Shown here: one piece after another, positions 36,175 through 45,934 of the stretch
How the letters are laid out: each line of letters opens with the position of its first letter
Numbering within the stretch: position 1 is the first letter of the stretch
Assembly (NCBI RefSeq): GCF_003129905.1
Contig: NZ_QFFM01000013.1
Span: 35,648 to 99,647, forward strand
Source of the DNA: Bifidobacterium callitrichidarum
Lineage (GTDB): Bacteria > Actinomycetota > Actinomycetes > Actinomycetales > Bifidobacteriaceae
Direction: 5' to 3'
DNA: 64,000 nt
The notes under the pieces: generated by a model
Database searches by the model: none
What the model saw: only the letters and a program-made list of their open reading frames with translations
Told to the model about the DNA's origin: nothing
Made by a program: the position numbers and the translations under genes

Positions 36175-38039
36175 TACTCCGCGGTCTCCTCGGACTGTTC
36201 GGCGTCCTGAGCGGCCTCGGTGGACTCCTCGGAAACCTCGGAGGATTCGGCGGTTTCAGCGGACTCGTCGGACTCGGAAGCCGGTTCCTCGGACTCGCCT
36301 TCGGACGGCTCCTCGGCGGTCTGCTCGTCCGTATCCTCCTTGGATTCGGCGGCCGGAGCGGACTCGTCGTCGTCCTTATCCTCGGACTTCTCGTTCTCGG
36401 AATCCTCGGACTCCTCGGATTCACCCTCGCCGTCCTCATCGGAGCCCTCCGGCTCCAGTTCGGGCGCGTACTCGGCTTCGGACGGGTCGATGCCCAGCTT
36501 CTCCAGCACTTCGGAATCGTCGGTCAGACCGGCCAGATCGTGGTCAATCACCACGTCCTCGCTGTCCTCATCGATGTCCTCGTCCGCGAACTGGTCCTCG
36601 AGACGGTCCAGCAGGCCGTCGAGCGCGGCAGCCTCCTCGTCACGGCCGGCCTGCTCCAGGAAGTACTGCTCGGCCTGCACCGCACGCATGCGGTACTCGC
36701 CCGGCAGGCCCTGGGAACGGCCCACGGTGTGCACCACGTTGATGGCCTTGTCCCACAGCTTCAGATCGCCCAGCGCACCGGCGTACACCAGGAACATCTC
36801 CACCTTGGCGGCACCGACCAGGCTCTTGCCCTCGTCGGAGAGCGCCAGTTCCACGGCCTTGTCCGGGTTGCCCACGCCACGCTCGCAGTCGGCGATGAAC
36901 GGCAGATAATCCGGGAAGCCGTTCATGCGGTAGGCGGTACGGAACTCACGCAGGGCCAGCTTGTACTCGCCCTGACGGTAGGCCACGAAGGCCAGCGTCT
37001 CACGAGCGAAGTCGATGCGGGAGGCCTGGCGGGCCACCCACTTGGCGTGCTCCAGCGCGGCGGCCGGGTCACTCTCCTCCAGTGCGTAGGCGGCCAGGAT
37101 GTGCAGGCCGATGTTCTCGGCGTGCTCCTTGGACAGGCCACGCAGACGCTCGCGCTCGTCGCTGGAGAGCATGCGCCATTCCATGCCCTTGGGCATCTTC
37201 GGCTCGTCCGGGCGACGGTCGGTGTACGGGTTCTGCGAGGGGAAGCTCATGGTGCCGTCGGAGTTGCGGCGCGGCTTCCTCATGTATTCGGAACGCTTCT
37301 GCTCGCGGTACTCGCGCTTCTCCTGCGGGGTGAACTCGCGACGCTCGCCATCGTTGCGGTTGTCGCGGCGATCATTGCGGCGGTCGTCGTCGCGGCGCTG
37401 GTAGCGCGGGTTCTCGCCGTGTTCGCGGCGCGGCTTGAAGCCCTCGCCATCCTCATGACGACGCGGCTTGAAACCGTCACCGTCACTCTCATGACGGCGC
37501 GGACGGAAGCCCTCGCCATCGCGACGGTCGTTGCCGCGGTAACCGCCCTTGTGGAAGCCACCGGACTTGCCGTACGACTTGTTGCCGTAGGACTTGTGGA
37601 AGCCACCGGAACGGCCGGACTCGCCTTCGCCGTCACGACGCTGGTAGCCTTCGCCGTCCTCACGGCGACGCGGCTTGAAGCCCTCGCCATCGTCGCGGCG
37701 CGGACGGAAGCCCTCGCCATCGCGACGCGGGCCGTTGCCGCGGTAGCCACCCTTATGGAAGCCACCGGACTTGCCGTAGGACTTGCGGAAACCGCCGGAA
37801 TGGCCTTCGCCGTCGCCTTCGCGGCGTGGCTTGTAGCCTTCGCCCTCACCATCGCGACGACGCGGCTTGAAACCGTCACCGTCCTCGTGGCGGCGCGGAC
37901 GGAAGCCTTCGCCGTTACGGCGGAAACCGCCCTTGCCACGCGGCTTGAAGCCCTTGCCGCCGCGGTTGCCGGGGCGACGGTCGCCGTAGGACTTGCGACC
38001 GCCGTAGGACTTGCCGGAATGCTCGTTACCTTCTGCCAT
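36174..38039 (-). CDS. TPR protein with basic repeat N-terminus and acidic tail
   Basis: 621 residues in three parts. Residues 1-260 are Gly/Arg/Lys/Phe/Tyr-rich with about ten units of the form G-(F/Y)-(K/R)-P-R-(R/G), such as DGFKPRR and EGFRPRR, and two SGGFHKGGYRGN blocks. Residues about 275-465 are a helical TPR-like domain (AENIGLHILAAYALEESDPA...). Residues 470-621 are almost all Glu/Asp/Ser. The TPR part fits Rv1691 in position between tyrS and the HAD phosphatase; the long termini look like additions. Nucleic-acid binding or condensate behaviour is inference. Start follows AAAGGAATCGTAG. Confidence 0.88.
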   Translation of the reverse strand: MAEGNEHSGKSYGGRKSYGDRRPGNRGGKGFKPRGKGGFRRNGEGFRPRRHEDGDGFKPRRRDGEGEGYKPRREGDGEGHSGGFRKSYGKSGGFHKGGYRGNGPRRDGEGFRPRRDDGEGFKPRRREDGEGYQRRDGEGESGRSGGFHKSYGNKSYGKSGGFHKGGYRGNDRRDGEGFRPRRHESDGDGFKPRRHEDGEGFKPRREHGENPRYQRRDDDRRNDRRDNRNDGERREFTPQEKREYREQKRSEYMRKPRRNSDGTMSFPSQNPYTDRRPDEPKMPKGMEWRMLSSDERERLRGLSKEHAENIGLHILAAYALEESDPAAALEHAKWVARQASRIDFARETLAFVAYRQGEYKLALREFRTAYRMNGFPDYLPFIADCERGVGNPDKAVELALSDEGKSLVGAAKVEMFLVYAGALGDLKLWDKAINVVHTVGRSQGLPGEYRMRAVQAEQYFLEQAGRDEEAAALDGLLDRLEDQFADEDIDEDSEDVVIDHDLAGLTDDSEVLEKLGIDPSEAEYAPELEPEGSDEDGEGESEESEDSENEKSEDKDDDESAPAAESKEDTDEQTAEEPSEGESEEPASESDESAETAESSEVSEESTEAAQDAEQSEETAE

Positions 38040-38072
38040 CTACGATTCCTTTACTGCTTATTGCTGAACTGA

Positions 38073-39395
38073 TTAACGGTTTTCCACGGCGCCGAGCGCT
38101 TTCTTGCCGCGACGGATGAGCGCGAAGCGGCCGGCGAGGAAGTCGCCTTCGGCCAGCACCTGCTCGTCATCCTCCACGCGGTTGTTGTTGAGGTACACGC
38201 CGCCGGACTTGATGGCGCGACGGGCCTCGGAACCGGACTTGAACAGGCCGGCTGCCTGGGCGGCGTCGATCACGCGGTCGCCCGGCTTGGCGGCAGGGAA
38301 CACGTGCCCACCGTTCTCGTCGGCCACCTTGAAGCCATCCAGTACGGATTCGAGCGTGTCCTCATCGATGTCCTCAAGGTTGCCGCCGCGGCCGAACAGC
38401 GCGGAGGAGGCGTCGATGGCGGCCTGGGTAGCGGCCTCGCCATGCACGAAGCTGGTGACCTCCCACGCCAGCGTCTTCTGGGCCTCGCGGGCGCCCGGGT
38501 TGGTCTTGGACTCCTCCACCAGACGTTCGATCTCCGCCTTGGGCAGGAAGGTGAAGGCCTTGAGCAGGCTCTCCATCTCCACGTCCGGTCGGTTGATCCA
38601 GAACTGGTAGAACTTGTACGGCGAGAGCATGGTGGCGTCGAGCCAGACGGCGTTGCCCTCGGACTTGCCGAACTTCTTGCCCTGCGCATCCGTGATAATC
38701 GGGCTGGTGAACACGTTGACGTCCACGCCGCGCACCTTGTGGATGAGGTCGAGGCCGGAGGTCAGGTTGCCCCACTGGTCGGAGCCACCGAGCTCCAGCG
38801 TGCAGTGGTACTCGTCGAACAGGTGCAGGAAGTCGTTGCCCTGCAGCACCTGGTAGCTGAACTCGGTGAAGGAGATGCCCTCCTCGGAGTTGAGGCGGCG
38901 GGCCACGGTGTCCTTGGCGAGCATGGTGCCCAGGCGGAAGTTCTTGCCGACGTCGCGCAGGAAGTCGATGACGGACATGGAGGCGGTCCAATCGTAGTTG
39001 GACACGAAACGCACCGGGTTGGCGCCTTCGGTCTCCAGGATGCCACCGATCTGGTTCTTGAGGCGCTCGGCCCAGCCGGCCACAACGTCCTTCGGGTTCA
39101 GGGTGCGTTCGCCGGACTGGCGCGGATCGCCGATCAGGCCGGTGGCGCCGCCCACAAGGGCAATCGGGTGATGACCCGCGAGCTGCAGGTGACGCATGTT
39201 GATGAGCTGCACCAAGTTGCCGATGTGCAGGGAGGCGGCGGTGGGATCGAAACCGCAATAATAGGTGATCGGCTCGCCGTTCAATGCGTGTGCGAGTCGA
39301 TCGCGGTCCGTGGACTGCGAGATCAACCCGCGCCATTCCAGTTCATCGAGCAGGGTATCGAATCCCGCTTCTTTGAAGTCGATGACGTGAGCCAT
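38073..39395 (-). CDS. tyrS: Tyrosyl-tRNA synthetase
   Basis: 440 residues. Class Ic synthetase. HIGH-type motif is [10 protein letters not shown], and KMSKS-type motif is [10 protein letters not shown]. Tyrosine contacts are in [12 protein letters not shown] and LQGNDFLHL. The C-terminal S4-like domain (about 370-432) contains [16 protein letters not shown]. First in the run tyrS-TPR-HAD-small-tlyA. A gap of about 230 bases upstream (39396-39626) holds its promoter and no other gene that I can support. Confidence 0.98.
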   Translation of the reverse strand: MAHVIDFKEAGFDTLLDELEWRGLISQSTDRDRLAHALNGEPITYYCGFDPTAASLHIGNLVQLINMRHLQLAGHHPIALVGGATGLIGDPRQSGERTLNPKDVVAGWAERLKNQIGGILETEGANPVRFVSNYDWTASMSVIDFLRDVGKNFRLGTMLAKDTVARRLNSEEGISFTEFSYQVLQGNDFLHLFDEYHCTLELGGSDQWGNLTSGLDLIHKVRGVDVNVFTSPIITDAQGKKFGKSEGNAVWLDATMLSPYKFYQFWINRPDVEMESLLKAFTFLPKAEIERLVEESKTNPGAREAQKTLAWEVTSFVHGEAATQAAIDASSALFGRGGNLEDIDEDTLESVLDGFKVADENGGHVFPAAKPGDRVIDAAQAAGLFKSGSEARRAIKSGGVYLNNNRVEDDEQVLAEGDFLAGRFALIRRGKKALGAVENR

Positions 39396-39626
39396 AACTG
39401 GTCGCTCTCCCTATCGAATTGTGTGATTTGGACGTGCTTTACTCCATTTTCAAGCGTCTCCAAGTCTCGCAGAACACACCGACAGTGGACGGGCCGCGGG
39501 TTGCCGGGTGGGGGCAGGATGCCGATCATCACTTCTCCGCGAACCGGTCATGAGCCGGCCGCGGCCTCAGCCGGGCATGGCGCACGGTTCAAGCTCGGTT
39601 CATACGCAGTTCAAGCTCGATTACCG

Positions 39627-40580
39627 TCATCTGCCGCCACGGTGCAACTTCTCCATCGTCTCGCGCAGTTCCTTCAGCGTCTCGTTGTTGCGGTTGGTCT
39701 TCAGGCGCGGGAACGAGGCGATCATACGGCGCTGCTGGCGGTTGAACATGGAGTCGGCCACGTCACGCACGCGCAGCATGAATTCGGCGGACATCTCCTT
39801 GCCGCTCTGCCACGACTCGCCGACCTTCTCCCCCACCTTGCCAGGCACGCCGCCGAACCGTTCGGAGGCGCCGTCCATCACGCCGGAAGCCATGTTCGCC
39901 GCGCTCGAGGCCATCGCGGAGGCGGCGGAAGCCACGCTGGAGGCAGCACCACCGGTGGCGCCGGAGACCATGCCCGCCGCACCGGAGACGGCGTCGCCAA
40001 CCTTCTCGCGCATGGCGTCGCCATATTGGGCCGCCTTGGCCATGGCCACCTTGAACTGCTCGAGGCTCTGCTCGAAGTTCACAATGCCGCACACGGTGAT
40101 CACGGTGTCGACGGCGGTGAGCACCACCAGCACAGCGAACAGTGCATGGACCATCTGCAGCGGAATCAAAGCCGTCACTCGTGCCACCTGCGGCTGCACC
40201 ACATCCACGATCACCACGCCGCCGATGCCGAAGATCACGGCGCCGAGCAGGCATACGCGGCCCTGGATGTTGAAGCGGAAGTGGGAGTAGTCCCACCAGC
40301 GGGCGTGGAACAGCTGTTCCATGGCCCAGGAGGTGACGTATTCGAGAATCGAGGCGCCGATCATCGAAATGAGGAAGATGACCAACGGATCGCGCATATC
40401 ACCGAACACCACCACGCCGGTCACCGCGCCGGTGCCGTAGATCGGGCACAGCGGTCCGTTGAGGAAGCCGCGGTTCACCCAGCGCCTCTCCTGGCAGGAG
40501 ACGAGTATCGACTCGTAGACCCAGCCGGCGAAGCTGTAGAAGATGAACCACAGGAACAGGTATTCGACGATCAGCGGCAT
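39627..40580 (-). CDS. Membrane protein, PF06541-type (putative ABC permease)
   Basis: 317 residues. The N-terminal half has five hydrophobic segments and the family features YSFAGWVYESIL and RGFLNGPLCPIYGTGA. SILEYVTSWAMEQLFHARWWDYS is also typical of the CmpB-like family. After about residue 170 follows a long Ala/Ser/Gly/Met-rich amphipathic stretch (SGAAGMVSGATGGAASSVAS...), then a charged helical C-terminus. Function unproven despite the family name. It overlaps the end of the HD gene by 10 bases. Confidence 0.85.
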   Translation of the reverse strand: MPLIVEYLFLWFIFYSFAGWVYESILVSCQERRWVNRGFLNGPLCPIYGTGAVTGVVVFGDMRDPLVIFLISMIGASILEYVTSWAMEQLFHARWWDYSHFRFNIQGRVCLLGAVIFGIGGVVIVDVVQPQVARVTALIPLQMVHALFAVLVVLTAVDTVITVCGIVNFEQSLEQFKVAMAKAAQYGDAMREKVGDAVSGAAGMVSGATGGAASSVASAASAMASSAANMASGVMDGASERFGGVPGKVGEKVGESWQSGKEMSAEFMLRVRDVADSMFNRQQRRMIASFPRLKTNRNNETLKELRETMEKLHRGGR

Positions 40581-41116
40581 CGGCGGGCTCCGGTTCCGAT
40601 TTCGGGCAGCGGCGCGCGGGCGGGCAGGGCCTTCTTGTGGAAGCGACCGCGGGAGAACGTCTCGCGGGTGGCGGAGATCTTGTCCGCGAGGGTGACCAAA
40701 TAGCCCTCGATGTAGGCCGGCGGCACCGGTGTCATCGGGAACATGTGCTTTTCGATGCTGTCACGTTCGATGTCGTTGAGGGTGAAGTCCCGCAGGGCGT
40801 TGCGCAGAGCGGCGCGGCCGTGCGTGAAGCCGTGCCAGCGGTGTTCGCCGTTGTCCCAGTCGTGCCAGTCGTACAGGAAGTAGTCATGCAGGAGGGCGGC
40901 GCGGATGAGCGAACGCAGGTCAACACGATGCCACAGATGGGCGCGATCGGCCAGCCAGACGGCCAGGCACGCCACGCGCACGGAATGGGCAAAGGTGGTC
41001 ACGTTGCCATGCTGGTAGCAGCAGCGTTCGATCTGCATGTGGTCATGTTCGATGACGTCGCGGCCGTGCTTGGCCACAAGTCGCTGAATCTGCGTGCGGG
41101 TGAGCAGACGTCCCAC
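40571..41116 (-). CDS. HD-domain hydrolase
   Basis: 181 residues from the GTG at 41116. The HD signature is AALLHDYFLYDWHDWD (about residue 75), with an upstream His in TFAHSVRVACLA and a later conserved Asp in LVTLADKISATRETFSR. Such proteins are metal-dependent phosphohydrolases. The GTG has GAGGAG nine bases upstream; an ATG at 41167 has no good ribosome binding site. It is followed by the PF06541 gene with a 10-base overlap. Confidence 0.85.
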   Translation of the reverse strand: MGRLLTRTQIQRLVAKHGRDVIEHDHMQIERCCYQHGNVTTFAHSVRVACLAVWLADRAHLWHRVDLRSLIRAALLHDYFLYDWHDWDNGEHRWHGFTHGRAALRNALRDFTLNDIERDSIEKHMFPMTPVPPAYIEGYLVTLADKISATRETFSRGRFHKKALPARAPLPEIGTGARRCR

Positions 41117-41183
41117 GATTCCGGACTCCTCACAATCGACTGTCGATGGTCGGCTCCGTGAAAGCATCGGGCATACCCTGTTT

Positions 41184-41236
41184 CTTGGCTCCCCTTGTCA
41201 GGGGAGCTGTCGTCGTAGACGACTGAGGGGTAGTCT
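41184..41236. repeat. Interspersed palindromic repeat, copy
   Basis: CTTGGCTCCCCTTGTCAGGGGAGCTG, then TCGTCGTAGACGA, then CTGAGGGGTAGTC: a complete copy with both arms. It lies upstream of the HD gene. Confidence 0.75.
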
Positions 41237-41353
41237 TGCCGGAATTCATGCAATCTCGATGCAGCGGGAGCTTCATGGTTTCTACGGTGCCGATTGTAGG
41301 ACGCATGCTGAACGCCCGGCCTCATCCGTGGGGATGATTGGGCATCGTCATAT

Positions 41354-41379
41354 CGGCTCCCCTCTCTGGGGGAGCCAAG
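41354..41379. repeat. Half copy of interspersed repeat / hairpin
   Basis: CGGCTCCCCTCTCTGGGGGAGCC forms a hairpin ten bases past the rhodanese stop on the minus strand. It probably ends the thi operon transcript. The stretch 41237-41353 before it holds no gene. Confidence 0.6.
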
Positions 41380-41388
41380 GCTGTTGCG

Positions 41389-41748
41389 CTACCGGGCGGA
41401 CTGCCCGTCGAGATACTGCTGATAGGCGCGGAACCCGCCGATCAGGCTGGCCACGTCGTAGCCGCGGTCGGCGAGGATCTCCGCCACCTCCTCGCTCCAC
41501 CAGCCTTCGGCGCAGTAGACCACGACCTTCCGGTCCTTCGGCACGGTCCTCAACACATGGGCCAGCGGGTCGAGCGGCGCGTTGATGGCACCTTCGACCG
41601 GGTGCACGGCCACGTCGGCCGGCTCACGCAGGTCCAACAGCGTGACCGAATCGGGATCCAGCGCCGCGAACTCCTCCGGCGTGATACGGCCGTACGACGG
41701 CTCGTCGTCCTCTTCCGTGTCCTTACCGATGTGCACGGCAATCGTCAT
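41389..41748 (-). CDS. Rhodanese-domain protein
   Basis: 119 residues, a single rhodanese domain. The active-site loop is KVVVYCAEGWWSEEVAEIL with the sulfur-carrying Cys near residue 76. LLDLREPADVAVHPVEGAINAP is the CDC25-like N-terminal motif. It follows thiF in the TPP-controlled cluster, so it likely supplies or relays sulfur for ThiS thiocarboxylate. Start ATG at 41748 has AAGGGG upstream; TTG at 41754 is unlikely. Confidence 0.88.
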   Translation of the reverse strand: MTIAVHIGKDTEEDDEPSYGRITPEEFAALDPDSVTLLDLREPADVAVHPVEGAINAPLDPLAHVLRTVPKDRKVVVYCAEGWWSEEVAEILADRGYDVASLIGGFRAYQQYLDGQSAR

Positions 41749-41844
41749 AATCAATCCCCTTCATCATTTCCTGGACGTCCGTGGCTCAGGCTTAAACCCG
41801 CAACCACAGAACGCATGGCACAGTCCGCCTAAAGCAACCCCAAA

Positions 41845-42654
41845 TCAAATCGCACAGGCCGGCTGCACGTAGTTGGCCGGGTCGAGGGCGGTGATGGTCG
41901 GACTATCGCCGCATACCGGACAATCCGGCACATGCTTCGGCAGCGGTACGCGGCGGATGTTCATGGTCAGCGCATCCACGGTGAGCATGCGGCCCACCAA
42001 CGGCTCCCCCACGCCCACGATGAGCTTGACGGCCTCGGCGGCCTGAAGGCTTCCGATGACGCCCACCACCGCGCCGAGCACGCCGGCCTCCTTGCATGTC
42101 GGGATCTCGCCGGCGGCCGGCATGTCGCGGAAGATGCAGCGATAGCAGGGGCCGGCACCGGGCACCACGTCCATCACCTGTCCGGAGAAGCCCACCACGC
42201 CGGCGTGGATGAACGGTTTGCCGGCCAGCACGCAGGCGTCGTTGATGAGGAACTTCGCGGCGAAGTTGTCCGTGGCGTCCAGCACCAGGTCGTAGGGGGC
42301 GATGAGGTCGGCGATGTTGCTGACATCCACCAGTTCGTGATGGGTTTCCACGGTAACGTCCGGGTTGAGCTCGCGGATGGCGGTCGCGGCCGATTCCACC
42401 TTGGGCTCGCCCACGCGGGCCGTGGTGTGGATGATCTGGCGCTGCAGGTTGCTCAGGTCCACCACGTCGCCGTCCACCAGGCCGATGCGTCCCACACCGG
42501 CCGCCGCAAGATACAATGCCGCCGGCGAGCCGAGGCCTCCCGCGCCGATGATGAGCACGCTGGAGGCCAACAGCCGCTTTTGCCCCTTGACGCCGACTCC
42601 CTTGAGGATGAGGTGCCGCGCGTACCGCTCAAGCTGTTCGTCCGTAAATGCCAT
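41845..42654 (-). CDS. thiF: ThiF/MoeB-family adenylyltransferase
   Basis: 269 residues. Adenylates the C-terminal Gly-Gly of ThiS. Motifs are the nucleotide loop IIGAGGLGSPAALYLAAAGVG, followed by VDGDVVDLSNLQRQIIH with the conserved Arg. DATDNFAAKFLIND is next. Zinc ligands are CYRCIF and CPVCGD. The family cannot separate ThiF from MoeB, but thiS and thiG beside it favour ThiF. Confidence 0.93.
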   Translation of the reverse strand: MAFTDEQLERYARHLILKGVGVKGQKRLLASSVLIIGAGGLGSPAALYLAAAGVGRIGLVDGDVVDLSNLQRQIIHTTARVGEPKVESAATAIRELNPDVTVETHHELVDVSNIADLIAPYDLVLDATDNFAAKFLINDACVLAGKPFIHAGVVGFSGQVMDVVPGAGPCYRCIFRDMPAAGEIPTCKEAGVLGAVVGVIGSLQAAEAVKLIVGVGEPLVGRMLTVDALTMNIRRVPLPKHVPDCPVCGDSPTITALDPANYVQPACAI

Positions 42655-42747
42655 GTTCTCCGTTTCCTAACCGCTCGTCTGGAATCCGTCCGATCTCACG
42701 CGAATTCCGACTCCATTACGCCAAGGCTGCCGATAATCCCGTTTGGG

Positions 42748-42796
42748 TCCCCTCAGCCGGTTTCGCCGATGACTGCACTTTCACGGGGAGCCGGGA
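42748..42796. repeat. Degenerate interspersed repeat
   Basis: GGGTCCCCTCAGCCGGTTTCGCCGATGACTGCACTTTCACGGGGAGCC keeps the order of repeat elements but has lost much pairing. It lies between thiG and thiF. Confidence 0.45.
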
Positions 42797-42859
42797 ACAG
42801 CGGTCTTACCAGTCATGGTTCATCACAGACCGAATCCCGACTCCCTATCAGGCAAGTCG

Positions 42860-43726
42860 TCAGTGCAGGTAGCCGGTGGTCGGGCTGGACGGCACCGCCT
42901 GTCCCTCGGTCACCTTGCCGAGGCCGGACAGGTAGGCCGCGCGGCCGGCGTTGATGGCGTTCTTGAACGCCTCGGCCATGAGCGGGATGTTGCCGGCGGA
43001 GGCCACGGCGGTGTATGCCATGACGGCGTCCGCGCCCATCTCCATGGCGTCGCAGGCCTGGCTCGGGCGGCCGATGCCGGCGTCGATGATCACCGGCACG
43101 TGCGCGTTGGCGATGATGATCTCGATGAAGTCGCGCATCCTCAGGCCCATGTTGGAGCCGATGAGCGAGCCGAGCGGCATGACGGCCGCGGCGCCGGCCT
43201 CCTCGAGCTGGCGGGCCGCGATCGGGTCCGGGAACATGTAGGGCATGACCACGAAGCCTTCCTTGGCCAGCATCTCGGTGGCGCGGATGGTTTCGGCGTT
43301 GTCCGGCAGGAGGTACTTGGTCTCGTGCTCGATCTCCACCTTGACGAAGTCGGTGTGGCACACCTCGCGGGCCAGTCGGGCGATGCGCACGGCCTCCTCG
43401 GCGTTGCGTGCGCCGGACGTGTTCGGCAGCAGCGTGATGCCTTCGGGGATGTAGTCGAGCACGCTGTTCTCGGTGGTCTGGGCACGGCGCAGCGCCATCG
43501 TGACGATCTGCGTGCCGGCGTGCTCGACCGTGGCCTTGATGAGGTTCAGGTCGTAACGGCCAGAGCCCAGGATGAAGCGCGACTGGAATTCGTGGCCGCC
43601 GAGGTTGAGCGGTTTGTCCTCCACCGGCAGCATGGGGGCGGCGGTGCCCACGGGGTTCACGACGGCGGGCTGGGGCGGCAGCGGCGTCGCCTCGACGGAT
43701 GCTTCGGTAACCGGATTGATGTTCAT
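42860..43726 (-). CDS. thiG: Thiazole synthase
   Basis: 288 residues from ATG at 43726. Builds the thiazole phosphate from 1-deoxy-xylulose 5-phosphate, dehydroglycine and ThiS thiocarboxylate. Signatures are [32 protein letters not shown] and [28 protein letters not shown] and [21 protein letters not shown] follow. The first 35 residues are a Pro/Ala-rich extension. The open frame upstream to 43885 runs through a repeat copy and is rejected. Confidence 0.96.
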   Translation of the reverse strand: MNINPVTEASVEATPLPPQPAVVNPVGTAAPMLPVEDKPLNLGGHEFQSRFILGSGRYDLNLIKATVEHAGTQIVTMALRRAQTTENSVLDYIPEGITLLPNTSGARNAEEAVRIARLAREVCHTDFVKVEIEHETKYLLPDNAETIRATEMLAKEGFVVMPYMFPDPIAARQLEEAGAAAVMPLGSLIGSNMGLRMRDFIEIIIANAHVPVIIDAGIGRPSQACDAMEMGADAVMAYTAVASAGNIPLMAEAFKNAINAGRAAYLSGLGKVTEGQAVPSSPTTGYLH

Positions 43727-43752
43727 GGTTGTTTTCCTTTCACCCCATACCG

Positions 43753-43804
43753 CAGTTCCCCTTGTCAGGGGAGCCGGCTCGCGAAGCGAGACTGAGGGGT
43801 AGTC
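43753..43804. repeat. Interspersed palindromic repeat, copy
   Basis: AGTTCCCCTTGTCAGGGGAGCCGG, then CTCGCGAAGCGAG, then ACTGAGGGGTAGTC. A complete copy between thiS and thiG, inside the operon. Confidence 0.75.
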
Positions 43805-43845
43805 AAATTTGTTTTCCGGAGTACGGCATGATGCCGTGATATCGC

Positions 43846-44040
43846 TCAGCCGCCCTGGACGAACTGCACGATCTCCATCACGCACTGGTCGTCCAGCATG
43901 GCCTCAGCGCGCTTCTCGCGCGGGATAATCTCGCCGTTGAGTTCGATGGCCACGCGCTCGGCACGGAATCCGTGCGCTTCGAGGTAGTCGGCGACGCTGA
44001 CCGGCGCTTCGAGCGTGACCTGCTCTCCGTTGACCTGCAT
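43846..44040 (-). CDS. thiS: Sulfur carrier protein ThiS
   Basis: 64 residues, ubiquitin-like fold, ending in the required Gly-Gly (FVQGG). It starts [23 protein letters not shown] at 44040 follows GGAGGGATTTTCACC. The frame open to 44175 is part of the leader RNA. First gene after the TPP riboswitch. Confidence 0.95.
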   Translation of the reverse strand: MQVNGEQVTLEAPVSVADYLEAHGFRAERVAIELNGEIIPREKRAEAMLDDQCVMEIVQFVQGG

Positions 44041-44061
44041 GGTGAAAATCCCTCCGATACT

Positions 44062-44105
44062 AAAAAAGGGCGCACGAAACGAACCGTACCTTAAGTGGTG
44101 CGCCC
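44062..44105 (-). terminator. Riboswitch-controlled terminator before thiS
   Basis: On the minus strand GGGCGCAC (complement of 44098-44105) pairs with GTGCGCCC (complement of 44068-44075), followed by six U. It lies just upstream of the thiS ribosome binding site and downstream of the aptamer, as expected for transcription attenuation. Confidence 0.88.
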
Positions 44106-44226
44106 ATTCATGAACCCAGTCATGCGACCGTGCATGACCAGATGGCGCATTGGCTACACCACACAAGCCGCACACGGCTGAATTATGCGTACGAACTGCG
44201 GTGGAGAACCCAACAAATCTTCGGAC

Positions 44227-44310
44227 AACGATTCCTTACGGCGGCATGACCCGCGTCAAGTTCCCCGGTCGAAGCTTCGCTTCCTCTCAGCCTTGCGGCT
44301 CCCGTTCGTT
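44227..44310 (-). promoter_or_regulatory. TPP riboswitch (THI element)
   Basis: The minus strand carries the conserved THI blocks in order: CGGGAGCC, GGCTGAGAGG, GACCGGGGAACTTGACGCGG, then GTCATGCCGCCGTAAGGAA. The ends AACGA and TCGTT pair as stem P1. It senses thiamine pyrophosphate. The downstream terminator implies that TPP switches thiSGF off. Confidence 0.95.
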
Positions 44311-44350
44311 ACAGTTACCCAGTGTAGGTGCGATGTATGACAAGAAAAAC

Positions 44351-44385
44351 AAGAAAAACGGCTCCCCTCGTATGAGGAGAGCCGT
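44351..44385 (-). terminator. Terminator of argH
   Basis: ACGGCTCTCCTC pairs with GAGGGGAGCCGT around ATAC on the minus strand (one G-U), followed by a U-rich TTTTCTTGTTTTT. It is ten bases past the argH stop. Confidence 0.9.
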
Positions 44386-44395
44386 CACACGTCAA

Positions 44396-45871
<1,476 letters not shown>

Positions 45872-45934
45872 TCACTCCTTTAATAAGCTCCAAGAAGCTC
45901 CGCAAAGCTCTATTATCAGCTGCAAGCAAGGCTA

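Noticed and set aside
36540..38072. Hydrophobic plus-strand frame opposite the TPR gene
   Set aside because: Its Ala/Leu/Val runs are simply the complement of the Arg/Gly/Lys repeat codons; no start signal.
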